A DNA stretch of 64,000 nt from Vulcanimicrobiota bacterium (GTDB taxonomy: Bacteria; Vulcanimicrobiota; Xenobia; Xenobiales; Xenobiaceae). Made by a program: the position numbers and the translations under genes. The stretch covers positions 248,001 to 312,000 of the forward strand of contig CALUQR010000001.1 of the NCBI GenBank assembly GCA_944322965.1, given 5' to 3'. The notes beneath the pieces are model-generated. The model searched no databases. It was given only the letters and a program-made list of their open reading frames with translations, and was not told where the DNA came from. Positions 36,315-44,607 of this stretch are shown piece after piece (position 1 is the stretch's first letter; each line of letters opens with the position of its first letter).

Positions 36315-36956
36315 ATGCTTCTCTTCAAGACGCGGGTGGTGAGAGCCGTCCTTTTCGATGTGGGCGGGGTCTTCGTAGCGGCCGACATGGAGCGTTACGT
36401 TCCTATAGGTTGCGCCCTATTTCGCACTACCCCTGAGCCCCTGCGGCGCAAGGTCGCCGCCCATCTGCCCCTCTTAGAGCGGGGAGGGATGACTTCGGCC
36501 CAGTTTTGGCGTTTAGTAGGCCAAGAGTTGTGGCGGGATGGGGAGGGCGAGGAGTGGCCCCTTCAGGATACTAATTTCTGGGAGGATATCTTCTTAGCTA
36601 CCCTCCAAGTGGACGGTTCCTTACTCCACTTAGTAGACCAATTGCGCTTCCAGGGGGTAAAAGTGGGGGTCTTGAGCAATACTATCGCCGATCACGCCCA
36701 TATCTTAGAGACTCTGGGCTTTTATCGGCGCTTCGATTTTAGCGTCCTCTCCTGCAAAGTAGGTTTGCGCAAACCGCAGCGGGAGATCTATTGGCTGGCC
36801 GCCCAGATGGCGGGCTTCCCTATTGAAGAGTGTCTCTTAATAGACGATCAACTACCTAATGTGCGGGCCGCCAAAGGGCAAGGGATGCAGAGTTGGCATT
36901 ACCGGGACTTTAAGGGCCTAAGGCGCGAATTAGAGCGGCTGCGCCTCCTCAATTAG
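36315..36956 (+). CDS. HAD superfamily hydrolase, YihX-like
   Basis: 213 residues. Motif I is LFDVGGVFV (nucleophile Asp in FDVGG; the usual second Asp is Gly, as in the YihX/alpha-glucose-1-phosphatase-like and some haloacid groups), motif II is VLSNT, motif III Lys is in CKVGLRKPQREIY, motif IV is LLIDDQLPNVRAA. The alpha-helical cap lies between motifs I and II. Phosphatase for a small phosphorylated metabolite is likely; YihX itself acts on glucose 1-phosphate, which fits the malQ gene just downstream, but this is inference. Followed by a strong terminator. Confidence 0.8.
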   Translation: MLLFKTRVVRAVLFDVGGVFVAADMERYVPIGCALFRTTPEPLRRKVAAHLPLLERGGMTSAQFWRLVGQELWRDGEGEEWPLQDTNFWEDIFLATLQVDGSLLHLVDQLRFQGVKVGVLSNTIADHAHILETLGFYRRFDFSVLSCKVGLRKPQREIYWLAAQMAGFPIEECLLIDDQLPNVRAAKGQGMQSWHYRDFKGLRRELERLRLLN

Positions 36957-36964
36957 GGGCTAAA

Positions 36965-36997
36965 AATAATCCCGGGCCTGAAAGGCCCGGGATTATT
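36965..36997 (-). terminator. Strong intrinsic terminator, mainly for malQ
   Basis: Perfect stem: AATAATCCCGGGCCT (36965-36979) with AGGCCCGGGATTATT (36983-36997), loop GAA or five bases around it. On the minus strand it is followed by ATTATTTTTA, a good U-tract, and lies 28 bases after the malQ stop. On the plus strand the tract is weaker but it may also end the HAD gene transcript, so it can serve both directions. Confidence 0.85.
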
Positions 36998-37024
36998 AGT
37001 CTTAAGGCTGTACCGTTAAGGATT

Positions 37025-38611
37025 TTACTTGTCGGCCGCCTTAGCCGCCGCTTTTACGGCCTCTTCGTAGACGGGATCGGGCTCGGCGGCCTTCTTTTCA
37101 CGCTCGCGGCCATAGGTAGCGGTCATCTCCGACAGGCGCCAGAGGATATGCTCAGTGAGCATTTCGCGCCTATAGCGCCAGGCCCAGTTGCCGCGCGCCC
37201 GGCCGGGATAATTCATGCGCCCTTCGCTCCCTAAGCTGAGCAGATCTTGCATGGGCACGATAGCCATCTGGGCTACGGAACTAAAGACCCCTCTAATTAA
37301 GGTCCAGGCAATATCCCAACCGTCGGTAGAGAAATAGCGGCGCACAAAATCTTTGTCGTATTCGGGCGCATCCTCTTCGTACCACCCGCGCGCGGTATTA
37401 TTGTCGTGGGTGCCGGTATAGGCGATACAATTCTGCTGGTAATTGTGGGGGAGGTACTGGTTCTGGGCGTCGCTGCCGAAGGCAAATTGTAATATCTTCA
37501 TGCCCGGGAACTGGAAGGAGTCGCGCAACTTGACGACATCGGGGGTAATAACCCCCAGATCTTCGGCGATAATGGGCAACTGGTTGCCCAACTTCTTCTG
37601 GATAACTTTGAAGAACTTCTGTCCCGGGGCCTTGATCCAGCGCCCTTGGCGGGCCGTCTTCTGGCCGTAAGGGACGGACCAATAGGCGGCAAAACCGCGG
37701 AAATGGTCGATACGCACCAGATCTTGGCGCTTGAGAGCCGCCTGGAGGCGCCTGATCCACCAGGCGTAATCCTCTTTAGCCATCTTCTCCCAGTCGTAGA
37801 GGGGGTTACCCCACAGCTGGCCGTCGGGGCTGAAGCCATCCGGAGGGACGCCCGCCACGTGGGTGGGGGTCAGATCTTTATCAAACTGGAAGAGGTGGGC
37901 GTTAGTCCAAGCGTCGGCGGAATCCATAGCTACGAAGATGGGCAGATCGCCTATAATCTTGATCCCCTTAGCGTTGGCGTAAGCGCGCAACTTGCTCCAC
38001 TGGCGCTCAAAGACCCACTGGATGAAGGTCGAGGCGTAAATTTCGGGGGCCAACTCCTGACGCGCCTCTTGGAGGGCCTTAGTCTGGCGCAGGCGGTAAG
38101 GCTCAGGCCATTCCGTCCAGGCTTTATCTTCAAATTTCTTCTTGAGAGCGCAATAGAGGGCGTAATCCTCTAACCACTCCTTATTCTCGCGGCAGAACTT
38201 TTGGTACTCTTCCTGTAAGGGGGAGGAAGTCTGGGCCTGGAACTCGGCGGCCGCCCGGCGCAAGAGGGGCAATTTCCAATTGTAGAGAGCGCCAAAATCT
38301 ACCTCGTCGGGATTGGCTCTAAACTCGGTGCTGCCCAGAGCCTCTACCAGCAGTTCGCGGCGCAGAAGGCCCTCGCTCACCATCTGGTCTAGACTGATGA
38401 GGTAAGGATTGCCGGCGAAGGTACTGCTGCTCTGGTAAGGACTATCCCCGTAAGAGGTGGGACCCAAAGGCAGAATCTGCCATAAAGTCTGCTGAGTCTT
38501 CTCTAGAATGTCGATCCATTCGTACGCTTCCGTGCCAAAAGTCCCCACTCCGTACTTGCCAGGCAGGGAGGTAGGGTGGAGTAAGACTCCGCTCGAGCGC
38601 TCTAAATCCAT
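37025..38611 (-). CDS. malQ: 4-alpha-glucanotransferase (amylomaltase)
   Basis: GH77 enzyme transferring alpha-1,4-glucan segments between maltodextrins or glycogen, freeing glucose. Catalytic elements: nucleophile Asp in VRIDHFRGFAAYW, acid/base Glu in IAEDLGVITPDVV, and the third Asp in YTGTHDNNTARGW. The opening RSSGVLLHPTSLPGKYGVG is the usual MalQ start, and length (528) is that of the short bacterial type without the N-terminal extension of E. coli. Glucose released could be used by the hexokinase in this window. The transcript ends at the terminator at 36965-36997. Confidence 0.94.
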   Translation of the reverse strand: MDLERSSGVLLHPTSLPGKYGVGTFGTEAYEWIDILEKTQQTLWQILPLGPTSYGDSPYQSSSTFAGNPYLISLDQMVSEGLLRRELLVEALGSTEFRANPDEVDFGALYNWKLPLLRRAAAEFQAQTSSPLQEEYQKFCRENKEWLEDYALYCALKKKFEDKAWTEWPEPYRLRQTKALQEARQELAPEIYASTFIQWVFERQWSKLRAYANAKGIKIIGDLPIFVAMDSADAWTNAHLFQFDKDLTPTHVAGVPPDGFSPDGQLWGNPLYDWEKMAKEDYAWWIRRLQAALKRQDLVRIDHFRGFAAYWSVPYGQKTARQGRWIKAPGQKFFKVIQKKLGNQLPIIAEDLGVITPDVVKLRDSFQFPGMKILQFAFGSDAQNQYLPHNYQQNCIAYTGTHDNNTARGWYEEDAPEYDKDFVRRYFSTDGWDIAWTLIRGVFSSVAQMAIVPMQDLLSLGSEGRMNYPGRARGNWAWRYRREMLTEHILWRLSEMTATYGREREKKAAEPDPVYEEAVKAAAKAADK

Positions 38612-38648
38612 AAATTACCTCGCGAAAACTCTATAAGATAAAGATACT

Positions 38649-38712
38649 CTCTCCCGCCTCGCTGGGAGAGGGGAGAGAGGAAAGACCTCTAGCTAAAGGG
38701 TCCTTTTAGCTA
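38649..38712 (-). terminator. Two stem-loops after the small Cys protein gene
   Basis: Read on the minus strand, TAGCTAAA and TTTAGCTA (38705-38712 with 38690-38697) form an 8-bp stem beginning at the stop codon of the preceding gene. A second stem, GGGAGAG/CTCTCCC (38664-38670 with 38649-38655), follows and leads into a T-containing stretch. Together they may end that transcript ahead of malQ. Confidence 0.4.
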
Positions 38713-39120
38713 ACCGTCCACTAAACCTTTAGTATATTGGCAAATTTGAATGAAAGCATTCTTCTTGTCGCACAGCCCGCCCATAGGCCCGCTGCGGCGG
38801 CAAGAGAGCTCCTCTAATCCCAACTTGCCTACAAAGTAATTGTGAATCTGGCGCTGGTCCTCTTTAGGGATACCGTCGCAGAGGTCGCTGACTTGCTCTA
38901 AGAAACCGGGGGTATGGCTGGAACAGGTGTGAGCGATATTGACCGCCTCCGGATACTTATTAGTAATATCCTCCACCCAATCTAACTGTTGGAAGCCTCT
39001 CCAGCCCAACTTTTCTAAGTCCCACTTGCGGATAGCCTGATTGGCCTCCTGCATAACGGTGCTACTGGAGACGCGGCTAGTAGCTTGATCGAATCTATTG
39101 ACGCCATTGAGAGCTTGCAT
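38710..39120 (-). CDS. Small hypothetical protein with five cysteines (136 aa)
   Basis: No family recognised. 136 residues, no signal peptide or membrane span; five Cys in the C-terminal 75 residues (HTCSSH, DLCDG, LSCRR, GLCDKK, QICQY), which could bind metal or form disulfides. Preceded by a good ribosome site (AAAGGAGT) and its own extended -10 promoter at 39189-39197, and followed by stem-loops, so it appears to be a separate unit, not part of the neighbouring operons. Its codon use is less biased to TTA than the surrounding genes. It might be an abundant small protein, but its role is unknown. Confidence 0.6.
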   Translation of the reverse strand: MQALNGVNRFDQATSRVSSSTVMQEANQAIRKWDLEKLGWRGFQQLDWVEDITNKYPEAVNIAHTCSSHTPGFLEQVSDLCDGIPKEDQRQIHNYFVGKLGLEELSCRRSGPMGGLCDKKNAFIQICQYTKGLVDG

Positions 39121-39188
39121 ATGTACTCCTTTGTCGATTACTCAGTTGGTAAGGGGCGTAGACCTCTAACCATCTTATTGATGGGGCA

Positions 39189-39197
39189 ATTATACCA
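39189..39197 (-). promoter_or_regulatory. Extended -10 promoter of the small Cys protein gene
   Basis: Minus strand reads TGGTATAAT, a perfect TATAAT with the extended TG, 69 bases before the ATG at 39120. No good -35 is visible, which suits an extended -10 promoter. Confidence 0.55.
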
Positions 39198-39229
39198 TTC
39201 TTCGGAGGCCTAGAGTATAGATAAACTAA

Positions 39230-40468
39230 CTATTTCTGGGGGAGGCTATGCCCATACCAGACTCGCGCCAGGGCCAAGAGGAGATCGCGCGTCTCCTCTA
39301 TCTCTTGGACGCTAGTCCACTCTAAGCGGGAGTGGATATTATGTTGGGCGCTGGAGAGGTTGGGGGTAGGGAGCCCCATCTCCGTCAAACCCGAACCGTC
39401 GGTACCGCCGCGGATAATAGTCAATTTAGGGGTGCGTCCCAGACTGGTCATAGCTTGGCAGGCGTACTCTAAAGCCCTCGGATCCTTAACTAAGCCGTCG
39501 CGCATATTGCGGTACTGCTTGCGCACGTCTATAGAGATCGTAGCCCGCGGGTACTCGGCCCGCAGCGTTTGGGCGATAGATTCTAAGAGCTGGGCGTACC
39601 TTTGGAGCGCCGCGGTTTCAAAGTCGCGCAAGATAATCTTAATTTCCGTATAACCTACCGTCCCCTCCAGAGAGTAGGGGTGGAGGAAGCCCTCTCGGCC
39701 CTCGGAGGTCTCGGGGGTGAGCGTCGTCTTAGGGAGGCGGGCCACAAAGTCGGCCCCGATCTTAAGGGCGTTCACCATATGCCCCTTGCCGTGGGCGGGA
39801 TGGGTATTGATGCCGGTAATATTGACCGTCGCTAAGTCGGCCGAGAAGGTCTCGCTATCGATCATGCCCACTCCGCCTCCATCTAAGGTGTAGGCCACTT
39901 GGGCGCCGATGCGCTCGGGGTTGAGGTGGAGCGTGCCCGCCCCTACCTCCTCGTCGACGGAGAAGCAGAGTCGAATCTCGCCATGGGGGATCTCGGGATG
40001 TTTCAGGAGATATTCCGCCGCCTCCACGATGGCGGTGAGGCCCGCCTTGCAGTCGGAGCCCAAAAGGGAGGTTCCGTCGGTAGTAATGAGGGTGTGGCCT
40101 ATAACCTCTTTGAGTTCGGGGAACTCTTGGGGATCTAACTTCTGACTGGGATCGCCCGGCAAGGTGAGGACCTGACCCTGATAATCTTCGACTACCTGAG
40201 GCTTAATAGCCACGCAGGGGACCTCGGGGGAAGTATCGACGTGGGCCAGCCAGGCGATAACCGGTACCTGGGGGGCCGTAGCGGGGATAGTAGCCGTCAA
40301 GATCCCAAACTCGTCTAAGTAGACGTCTTGGCAGCCTATAGCTATTAACTCCTCGCGCAGGCGGCGATTAAACTCTACCTGGGTGGGGGTGGAGGGGTAG
40401 GAAGTGCTCTCCTCAGAGGACTGAGTATTGAAGGCCGCGTAGCGGCAAAAACGCTCGACGATAGACAT
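39230..40468 (-). CDS. pepT: Peptidase T (tripeptide aminopeptidase)
   Basis: Di-zinc M20 peptidase removing the N-terminal residue of tripeptides in the cytoplasm. Zinc ligands are visible: His in WLAHVDTSPE, Asp in LLGSDCKAGLTAI, the Glu pair in FSVDEEVGAGT, Asp in YTLDGGGVG and His in SSAQHNIHSRLEW. The 412 residues are normal for PepT (about 408). It may use products of the OPT transporter. It precedes, in transcription order, only the small Cys protein and malQ, which have their own signals. Confidence 0.93.
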   Translation of the reverse strand: MSIVERFCRYAAFNTQSSEESTSYPSTPTQVEFNRRLREELIAIGCQDVYLDEFGILTATIPATAPQVPVIAWLAHVDTSPEVPCVAIKPQVVEDYQGQVLTLPGDPSQKLDPQEFPELKEVIGHTLITTDGTSLLGSDCKAGLTAIVEAAEYLLKHPEIPHGEIRLCFSVDEEVGAGTLHLNPERIGAQVAYTLDGGGVGMIDSETFSADLATVNITGINTHPAHGKGHMVNALKIGADFVARLPKTTLTPETSEGREGFLHPYSLEGTVGYTEIKIILRDFETAALQRYAQLLESIAQTLRAEYPRATISIDVRKQYRNMRDGLVKDPRALEYACQAMTSLGRTPKLTIIRGGTDGSGLTEMGLPTPNLSSAQHNIHSRLEWTSVQEIEETRDLLLALARVWYGHSLPQK

Positions 40469-40507
40469 AGAGCCTGCTTCGCCCCCTCAAATGAGCTTCC
40501 TACCGCT

Positions 40508-41935
40508 CTACTCTTCCTCGAGAGGCTCGGGCGCGGGCCATTCCTGGGGATCGAGACTGGGATCGGCCAAAGTGGGAGCTAAGGGGTAGGAGAAGGGCTC
40601 GTGGGGGGTGAGATTGATAGTGCAGACCTCTAAGCGCGCCTGGCGGGTCTCATTGTGGAGGGGAGGGTACTGCCAGCCGTAGACCTGCTCGCGCTCTAAA
40701 TTGTATTTAGGCTGGGGTAACTCCACTAAACTCTGGCCCAGGCAGTAGTAAGGCTCGTCATTGAGCAGATTGCGCACCAGACAGTCGGCGGGCTCCACCC
40801 AAGCTTGGGAATCGGCGCACTCCTCTATTTTGGGGGCTACTAACATCATATCCGACTCCCAGTAGAGACCTTGCAAGCTCAAGAAGAGGTGGACCCGGCA
40901 GGGGGGCAAAGCGGCTTCGACCTCGACGGGCGGGGTGATAATATTCTTAGGATCGAAGGGGTAGTACCAGGGCTCATTTAAAGGCAGTTCGATGACCTTC
41001 TCCACGCGCAGCCACCGGGGGGGCGTCTCCAGCTCCGAGGGGGCGAAGAAATAGTAGAACTTATTGTTGAGGAGGCCCAGGGGGCCCAAACTACTCTCGA
41101 CCTCTAAGGCTACCCCCGACTCCGCCTCTTCCCCTTGGGGGAGGGTGAGCTGCAGGCGCGGGGGAGCGAACTCCGCTAAGAGTCCGCCCTCCGCCAACTC
41201 TTCAATTAAGGCTTGGGGCGAGGCGTACTGCCACATGAGCTCGCGCAGACTCTCGCCATCCGCCTGGCGATTGGCGGGGGAGAGGAAGCGGCAGGAGAGG
41301 CGCCAGCCTGTCGTGCCTCGGTCGAGATACTCTAAGAAGAGGCGGGCGCCCCCCACGTTGACCTCTTGGAGGAGGTGGTAACGCTGGGCTTCCTCCCAGG
41401 CGCCATTGTGGCGCGGGCAGTCGACGTGGAAGGCCCAGCAACCGGCTATAGTGCCCAAGGGGATGGCGGCCATAGGATCGTCGGGCTCTTCCCAAGCCAT
41501 AATATGGAGCGCCTGGTCGTCGCCGTAGGGGGCGAAGGGGTCGATGAGGGGATGGAAGTAAGTGTGGCCCGAGCCCGCCGGTTCCAGGCGCTGGATCTCC
41601 AGGCGCACTTCGCGCGCCTGGGGGGAGAGGGGGCCGAAGACTAAGATCAGGCGATGCTCGGGGTAACCCGTAGCCTGGGCGCCCTCGGGAGAGAGTTCTA
41701 AGACCTCCACCAAGGGTTGGGCCCGGTCGCAGTCGTCCTTAATCCAGGCCCTAGAGATTTGGCTCTCCCCTAAACTGGGCCAGACGCGCACTGCGGCGTA
41801 AGTGCGGATAGAGTCGTAGAGGATCCACCCCAAATTGAAATTGAGGGCAAAGTCCTCGCATTCCGCTCCCAGGCGGACGAAGGCGCCCAGAGCTTGGGCC
41901 CGCTCTAAGCCGGGAATGCGCTCTATATATCTCAT
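40508..41935 (-). CDS. Hypothetical protein (475 aa) next to hopene cyclase
   Basis: No family recognised. The product is acidic and rich in Trp, Tyr and Pro, with no signal peptide or membrane span. Segments LHIMAWEEPDDPMAAIPLG, CWAFHVDCPRHNGAW, the LFLEYLDRGTTGWRLSCRF stretch, and two related pieces EPWYYPFDPKNIITPP and EPFSYPLAPTLADP near the C-terminus suggest beta-sandwich type domains with an internal repeat. It starts 27 bases after the hopene cyclase stop, so it is probably translated from the same transcript. A role in the lipid or envelope programme is only a guess. Confidence 0.55.
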   Translation of the reverse strand: MRYIERIPGLERAQALGAFVRLGAECEDFALNFNLGWILYDSIRTYAAVRVWPSLGESQISRAWIKDDCDRAQPLVEVLELSPEGAQATGYPEHRLILVFGPLSPQAREVRLEIQRLEPAGSGHTYFHPLIDPFAPYGDDQALHIMAWEEPDDPMAAIPLGTIAGCWAFHVDCPRHNGAWEEAQRYHLLQEVNVGGARLFLEYLDRGTTGWRLSCRFLSPANRQADGESLRELMWQYASPQALIEELAEGGLLAEFAPPRLQLTLPQGEEAESGVALEVESSLGPLGLLNNKFYYFFAPSELETPPRWLRVEKVIELPLNEPWYYPFDPKNIITPPVEVEAALPPCRVHLFLSLQGLYWESDMMLVAPKIEECADSQAWVEPADCLVRNLLNDEPYYCLGQSLVELPQPKYNLEREQVYGWQYPPLHNETRQARLEVCTINLTPHEPFSYPLAPTLADPSLDPQEWPAPEPLEEE

Positions 41936-41962
41936 ATTGACGCCGCTCCTTAAGTAGTTAGG

Positions 41963-44065
41963 TTAGAAGTTAAAGTGGCGACGGGCGCGCCCTAAAGCCA
42001 TCATGGGGAAGTAGTGGCGGTACATGGCGTAATTGAGCATAAAGCCGCGGCTCAACTCCTGGCCCTGATCTAAGACCTGATCCTTAGTCAAGGCGCTGCG
42101 GGCCCCAAAGCCGTAGCCGGGGAAGCCGGTACCCGTATACTCCTTCTGCTCCCAAGTGCCGTCCTTTTGGGTGGAGACTAAGTATTGCAGGCCCCGGGCT
42201 ATGGCCTGATCGTAGCGGTGGTCGCCCATGGCTAAGAGGCCCATCAGAGCCCAACCCGTCTGACAGGGGGTGGAGGGACCGACGCCGCGCAGAGCTTGGG
42301 ACATATAGGAGGCGCAGCTCTCGCCCCAGCCGCCGTCGCTATTTTGATGGTCTACTAACCACTGGGCGGCCTTCTCCACCCACGGGGCCTGCATATCGAC
42401 GCCGGCAGCTTGGAGACCGGGCAGGACTAAGCCCGTGCCGTAGACGTGGTTGACGCCCCAGCGCCCGAACCAGCTGCCGTCCTCCTCCTGTTCGCGGCGG
42501 ATGAAATCTACCCCTTGGCGCACTAAGAGGCTATTGGAGAGGTTCTTGCCGGCGGCCGCCAGGGCTTCCAAGACGTGGGCGGTGACGTCGGTAGAGGGGG
42601 GATCTAAGACCTCGCCAAAGTCGGCGAAGGGGATCTGGCAGATAATCTGTTGGTCGTTATCTTTATCGAAGGCTCCCCAACCGCCATTGCTAGACTGTAA
42701 GGCTCTAATCCAGCGCAGGCCGCGTTTAATGGCTCCATCCATCTTCTCTAAATCGGAGGCGGCCCCGCGGTAGCCGAGGAGAGCGCTCAAAGCTACGGCG
42801 CTATCGTCTATATCGGGATAGTTGTCATTCTCATACTCGAAGGCCCAGCCGCCCGGCTCCACGGAGGGAGGGGTGTTGACTTGCCAGTCGCCGCCGCGGC
42901 GGATCTGCTTGCGCAAGGTGTAGTCGACGGCCTTCTGGACCATCTCCTCGCGGCTGGAGACTTGGCAGTCATGCAGCGCGACTAAGCTGAGGACCGTATC
43001 CCAAACGGGGGAGGTGCAACACTGGAGGTAAGTGCCGCGCTCCGTCTTGTAGGCCCAGGGCTCATTAAAGGCCTCTAAGCCGGCTTTGAGGACGGGATGG
43101 TCCAAGGCGTAACCTTGGGTGTAGAGGCCGATGAGAGCGTAGATCCAGGGGGGTTGGATCCCCGCCCAGCAGCCGTCCCGCTCTTGGCGAGCGACGACCC
43201 ACTCCGTACAGAGCTTAATAGCCGTCCGACGCCAGGGTTTAAAGGGGGAGTAACTCGTATACCAACCTAAGAACTTATCCGCCCAGGCGAAGAAGTGGCC
43301 CCAAGGGGTCTTAGCCGGGGGCAGGGAGTAATCTAAAGCCTGGCGCCCTTGGGGGAAGAGTTCGTCTAAGCGCTTTTCCGGGGGCAAGGGCTTAGAGGGG
43401 CGGTCGGCGGAAATGAGGCACAGGGCGGCTATAGTGGCCCGGCCCCAACTGGCGAAGGTGTAGAGATTGATGGGGAAGGAGGGGGGGAGGAAGATAAATT
43501 CGGGAGGCAAGTTGGGGCACTTCTCCCAGGGCCACTCTCCCAAAAGGGCCAGCCAGTAGCGGGTGAAGACGCGCACTTTAGAGAGTCCGCCGTGGCTCAA
43601 GATCCAACGCCTAGCGGCCTCCATATGGGGTTCTTGAGGGGAGTGACCGGCGATACGCAAGGCGACGTAACTTTCTACGGTAGCATTAATATCTCCCGTG
43701 GGGGCGTTGTAGTAGACCTCCCAGGAACCGTCGGGGCGCTGTTCGCTCAAGATGGCGCGCACTACCTCGGCGTATTTGGGATCGTCCTCGATCCCTAAGT
43801 AGTACATGGCCATAATCCACTCCGCTTCGATGGCGGAGTTGGTCTTGAGGAAGCCTACCCAGTGGCCATCCTCATATTGATTTTGGCGCAGCCACTCTAC
43901 CGAGTCCTGGATGGCCTTCTCTACGCCTAGGCCCAACTCGCGCCAGTCGGGGTTAGGGGGCGTAGGAGCGATCGGGGCCAAGCTCTCCGGGACCGGAGGC
44001 GGAGCGAGAGGGTTGCCGGGCTGGTCGGCGTGGCAGTAAGGCGCCTGGGGGGAGGGGTTAGACAT
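41963..44065 (-). CDS. shc: Squalene-hopene cyclase
   Basis: Membrane-associated terpene cyclase folding squalene into hopene, precursor of hopanoids. The acid motif DxDD appears as DIDD at 418-421 (family D-x-D-D-T-A), and several QW-type repeats are visible: DGSWEVYYNA, QSSNGGWGAFDKDN, DGSWFGRWGVNHVYGTG, NSDGGWGESC, DGTWEQKEYTGTGFPG. The 700 residues exceed the classical 630 of Alicyclobacillus because of an N-terminal Pro-rich segment. Good ribosome site AAGGAGAACG. Squalene synthesis genes are not in this window; IspG supplies upstream precursors. It lies in a minus-strand run with a kinase and envelope-type proteins. Confidence 0.95.
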   Translation of the reverse strand: MSNPSPQAPYCHADQPGNPLAPPPVPESLAPIAPTPPNPDWRELGLGVEKAIQDSVEWLRQNQYEDGHWVGFLKTNSAIEAEWIMAMYYLGIEDDPKYAEVVRAILSEQRPDGSWEVYYNAPTGDINATVESYVALRIAGHSPQEPHMEAARRWILSHGGLSKVRVFTRYWLALLGEWPWEKCPNLPPEFIFLPPSFPINLYTFASWGRATIAALCLISADRPSKPLPPEKRLDELFPQGRQALDYSLPPAKTPWGHFFAWADKFLGWYTSYSPFKPWRRTAIKLCTEWVVARQERDGCWAGIQPPWIYALIGLYTQGYALDHPVLKAGLEAFNEPWAYKTERGTYLQCCTSPVWDTVLSLVALHDCQVSSREEMVQKAVDYTLRKQIRRGGDWQVNTPPSVEPGGWAFEYENDNYPDIDDSAVALSALLGYRGAASDLEKMDGAIKRGLRWIRALQSSNGGWGAFDKDNDQQIICQIPFADFGEVLDPPSTDVTAHVLEALAAAGKNLSNSLLVRQGVDFIRREQEEDGSWFGRWGVNHVYGTGLVLPGLQAAGVDMQAPWVEKAAQWLVDHQNSDGGWGESCASYMSQALRGVGPSTPCQTGWALMGLLAMGDHRYDQAIARGLQYLVSTQKDGTWEQKEYTGTGFPGYGFGARSALTKDQVLDQGQELSRGFMLNYAMYRHYFPMMALGRARRHFNF

Positions 44066-44076
44066 ATACGTTCTCC

Positions 44077-44559
44077 TTAGTCTTGAGGTTGCCGTTCTAA
44101 TTTAGAAGGGTCGATACTATCTAATTTTTGCAGAGCGGGGCTAAGCGCAGGATCGGCCCCATTATCCATTAAGAAGCGAGCGATGCGCTGTTGGTAAGAA
44201 GCTTGTAAGGCCTTGAGTCTCCCCCACACGTCGAGCAAAAAGGCGACGATAAAGATTAGGCCGCAGAGGACGATCTGGTCCCACTGAGCGTGGTAAGCGC
44301 GCAGGGCCGCGGCCTCAGGTTGAGCCGCTCCCGGTTGGGGAGCGCGCAAAAATTGGGGGTCGAGGTCGAACATCAACCAGGCCATAAGGAGCAAGATGGC
44401 CACTTTAAAGACGCGCACTAAGTAGGGCCAGGACCAGAAGGTAGCGACTATCCCTTGCTTCTTCTCCTTTTGATAGAAGAAAAAATCGCTCAGGGCCATG
44501 CTCAGAGCGATGACCAGCAAAATAGCTGGGGTGACGTAAACGACTATAATCTGGACCAT
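44077..44559 (-). CDS. Small membrane protein (160 aa)
   Basis: No family recognised. Three hydrophobic segments, at about 5-25, 47-67 and 91-112 (PAILLVIALSMALSDFFF, FKVAILLLMAWLMFDL, IVLCGLIFIVAFLLDVWG), separated by basic and polar loops, with a soluble C-terminal tail of about 45 residues containing DNGADPALSPALQKLDS. The gene ends 11 bases before the hopene cyclase ATG, so it is likely co-expressed with it and could be a membrane partner; this is inference. Confidence 0.65.
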   Translation of the reverse strand: MVQIIVVYVTPAILLVIALSMALSDFFFYQKEKKQGIVATFWSWPYLVRVFKVAILLLMAWLMFDLDPQFLRAPQPGAAQPEAAALRAYHAQWDQIVLCGLIFIVAFLLDVWGRLKALQASYQQRIARFLMDNGADPALSPALQKLDSIDPSKLERQPQD

Positions 44560-44607
44560 AAGGGGGTTCCCCTTCTTGCCTGGGGAAAGGAGCTCCTCTT
44601 CTTGATG

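Noticed and set aside
36315-36956. HAD protein as inactive because the second Asp of DxD is missing
   Set aside because: YihX-like HAD groups naturally have FDxGxV in motif I; the other motifs are intact.
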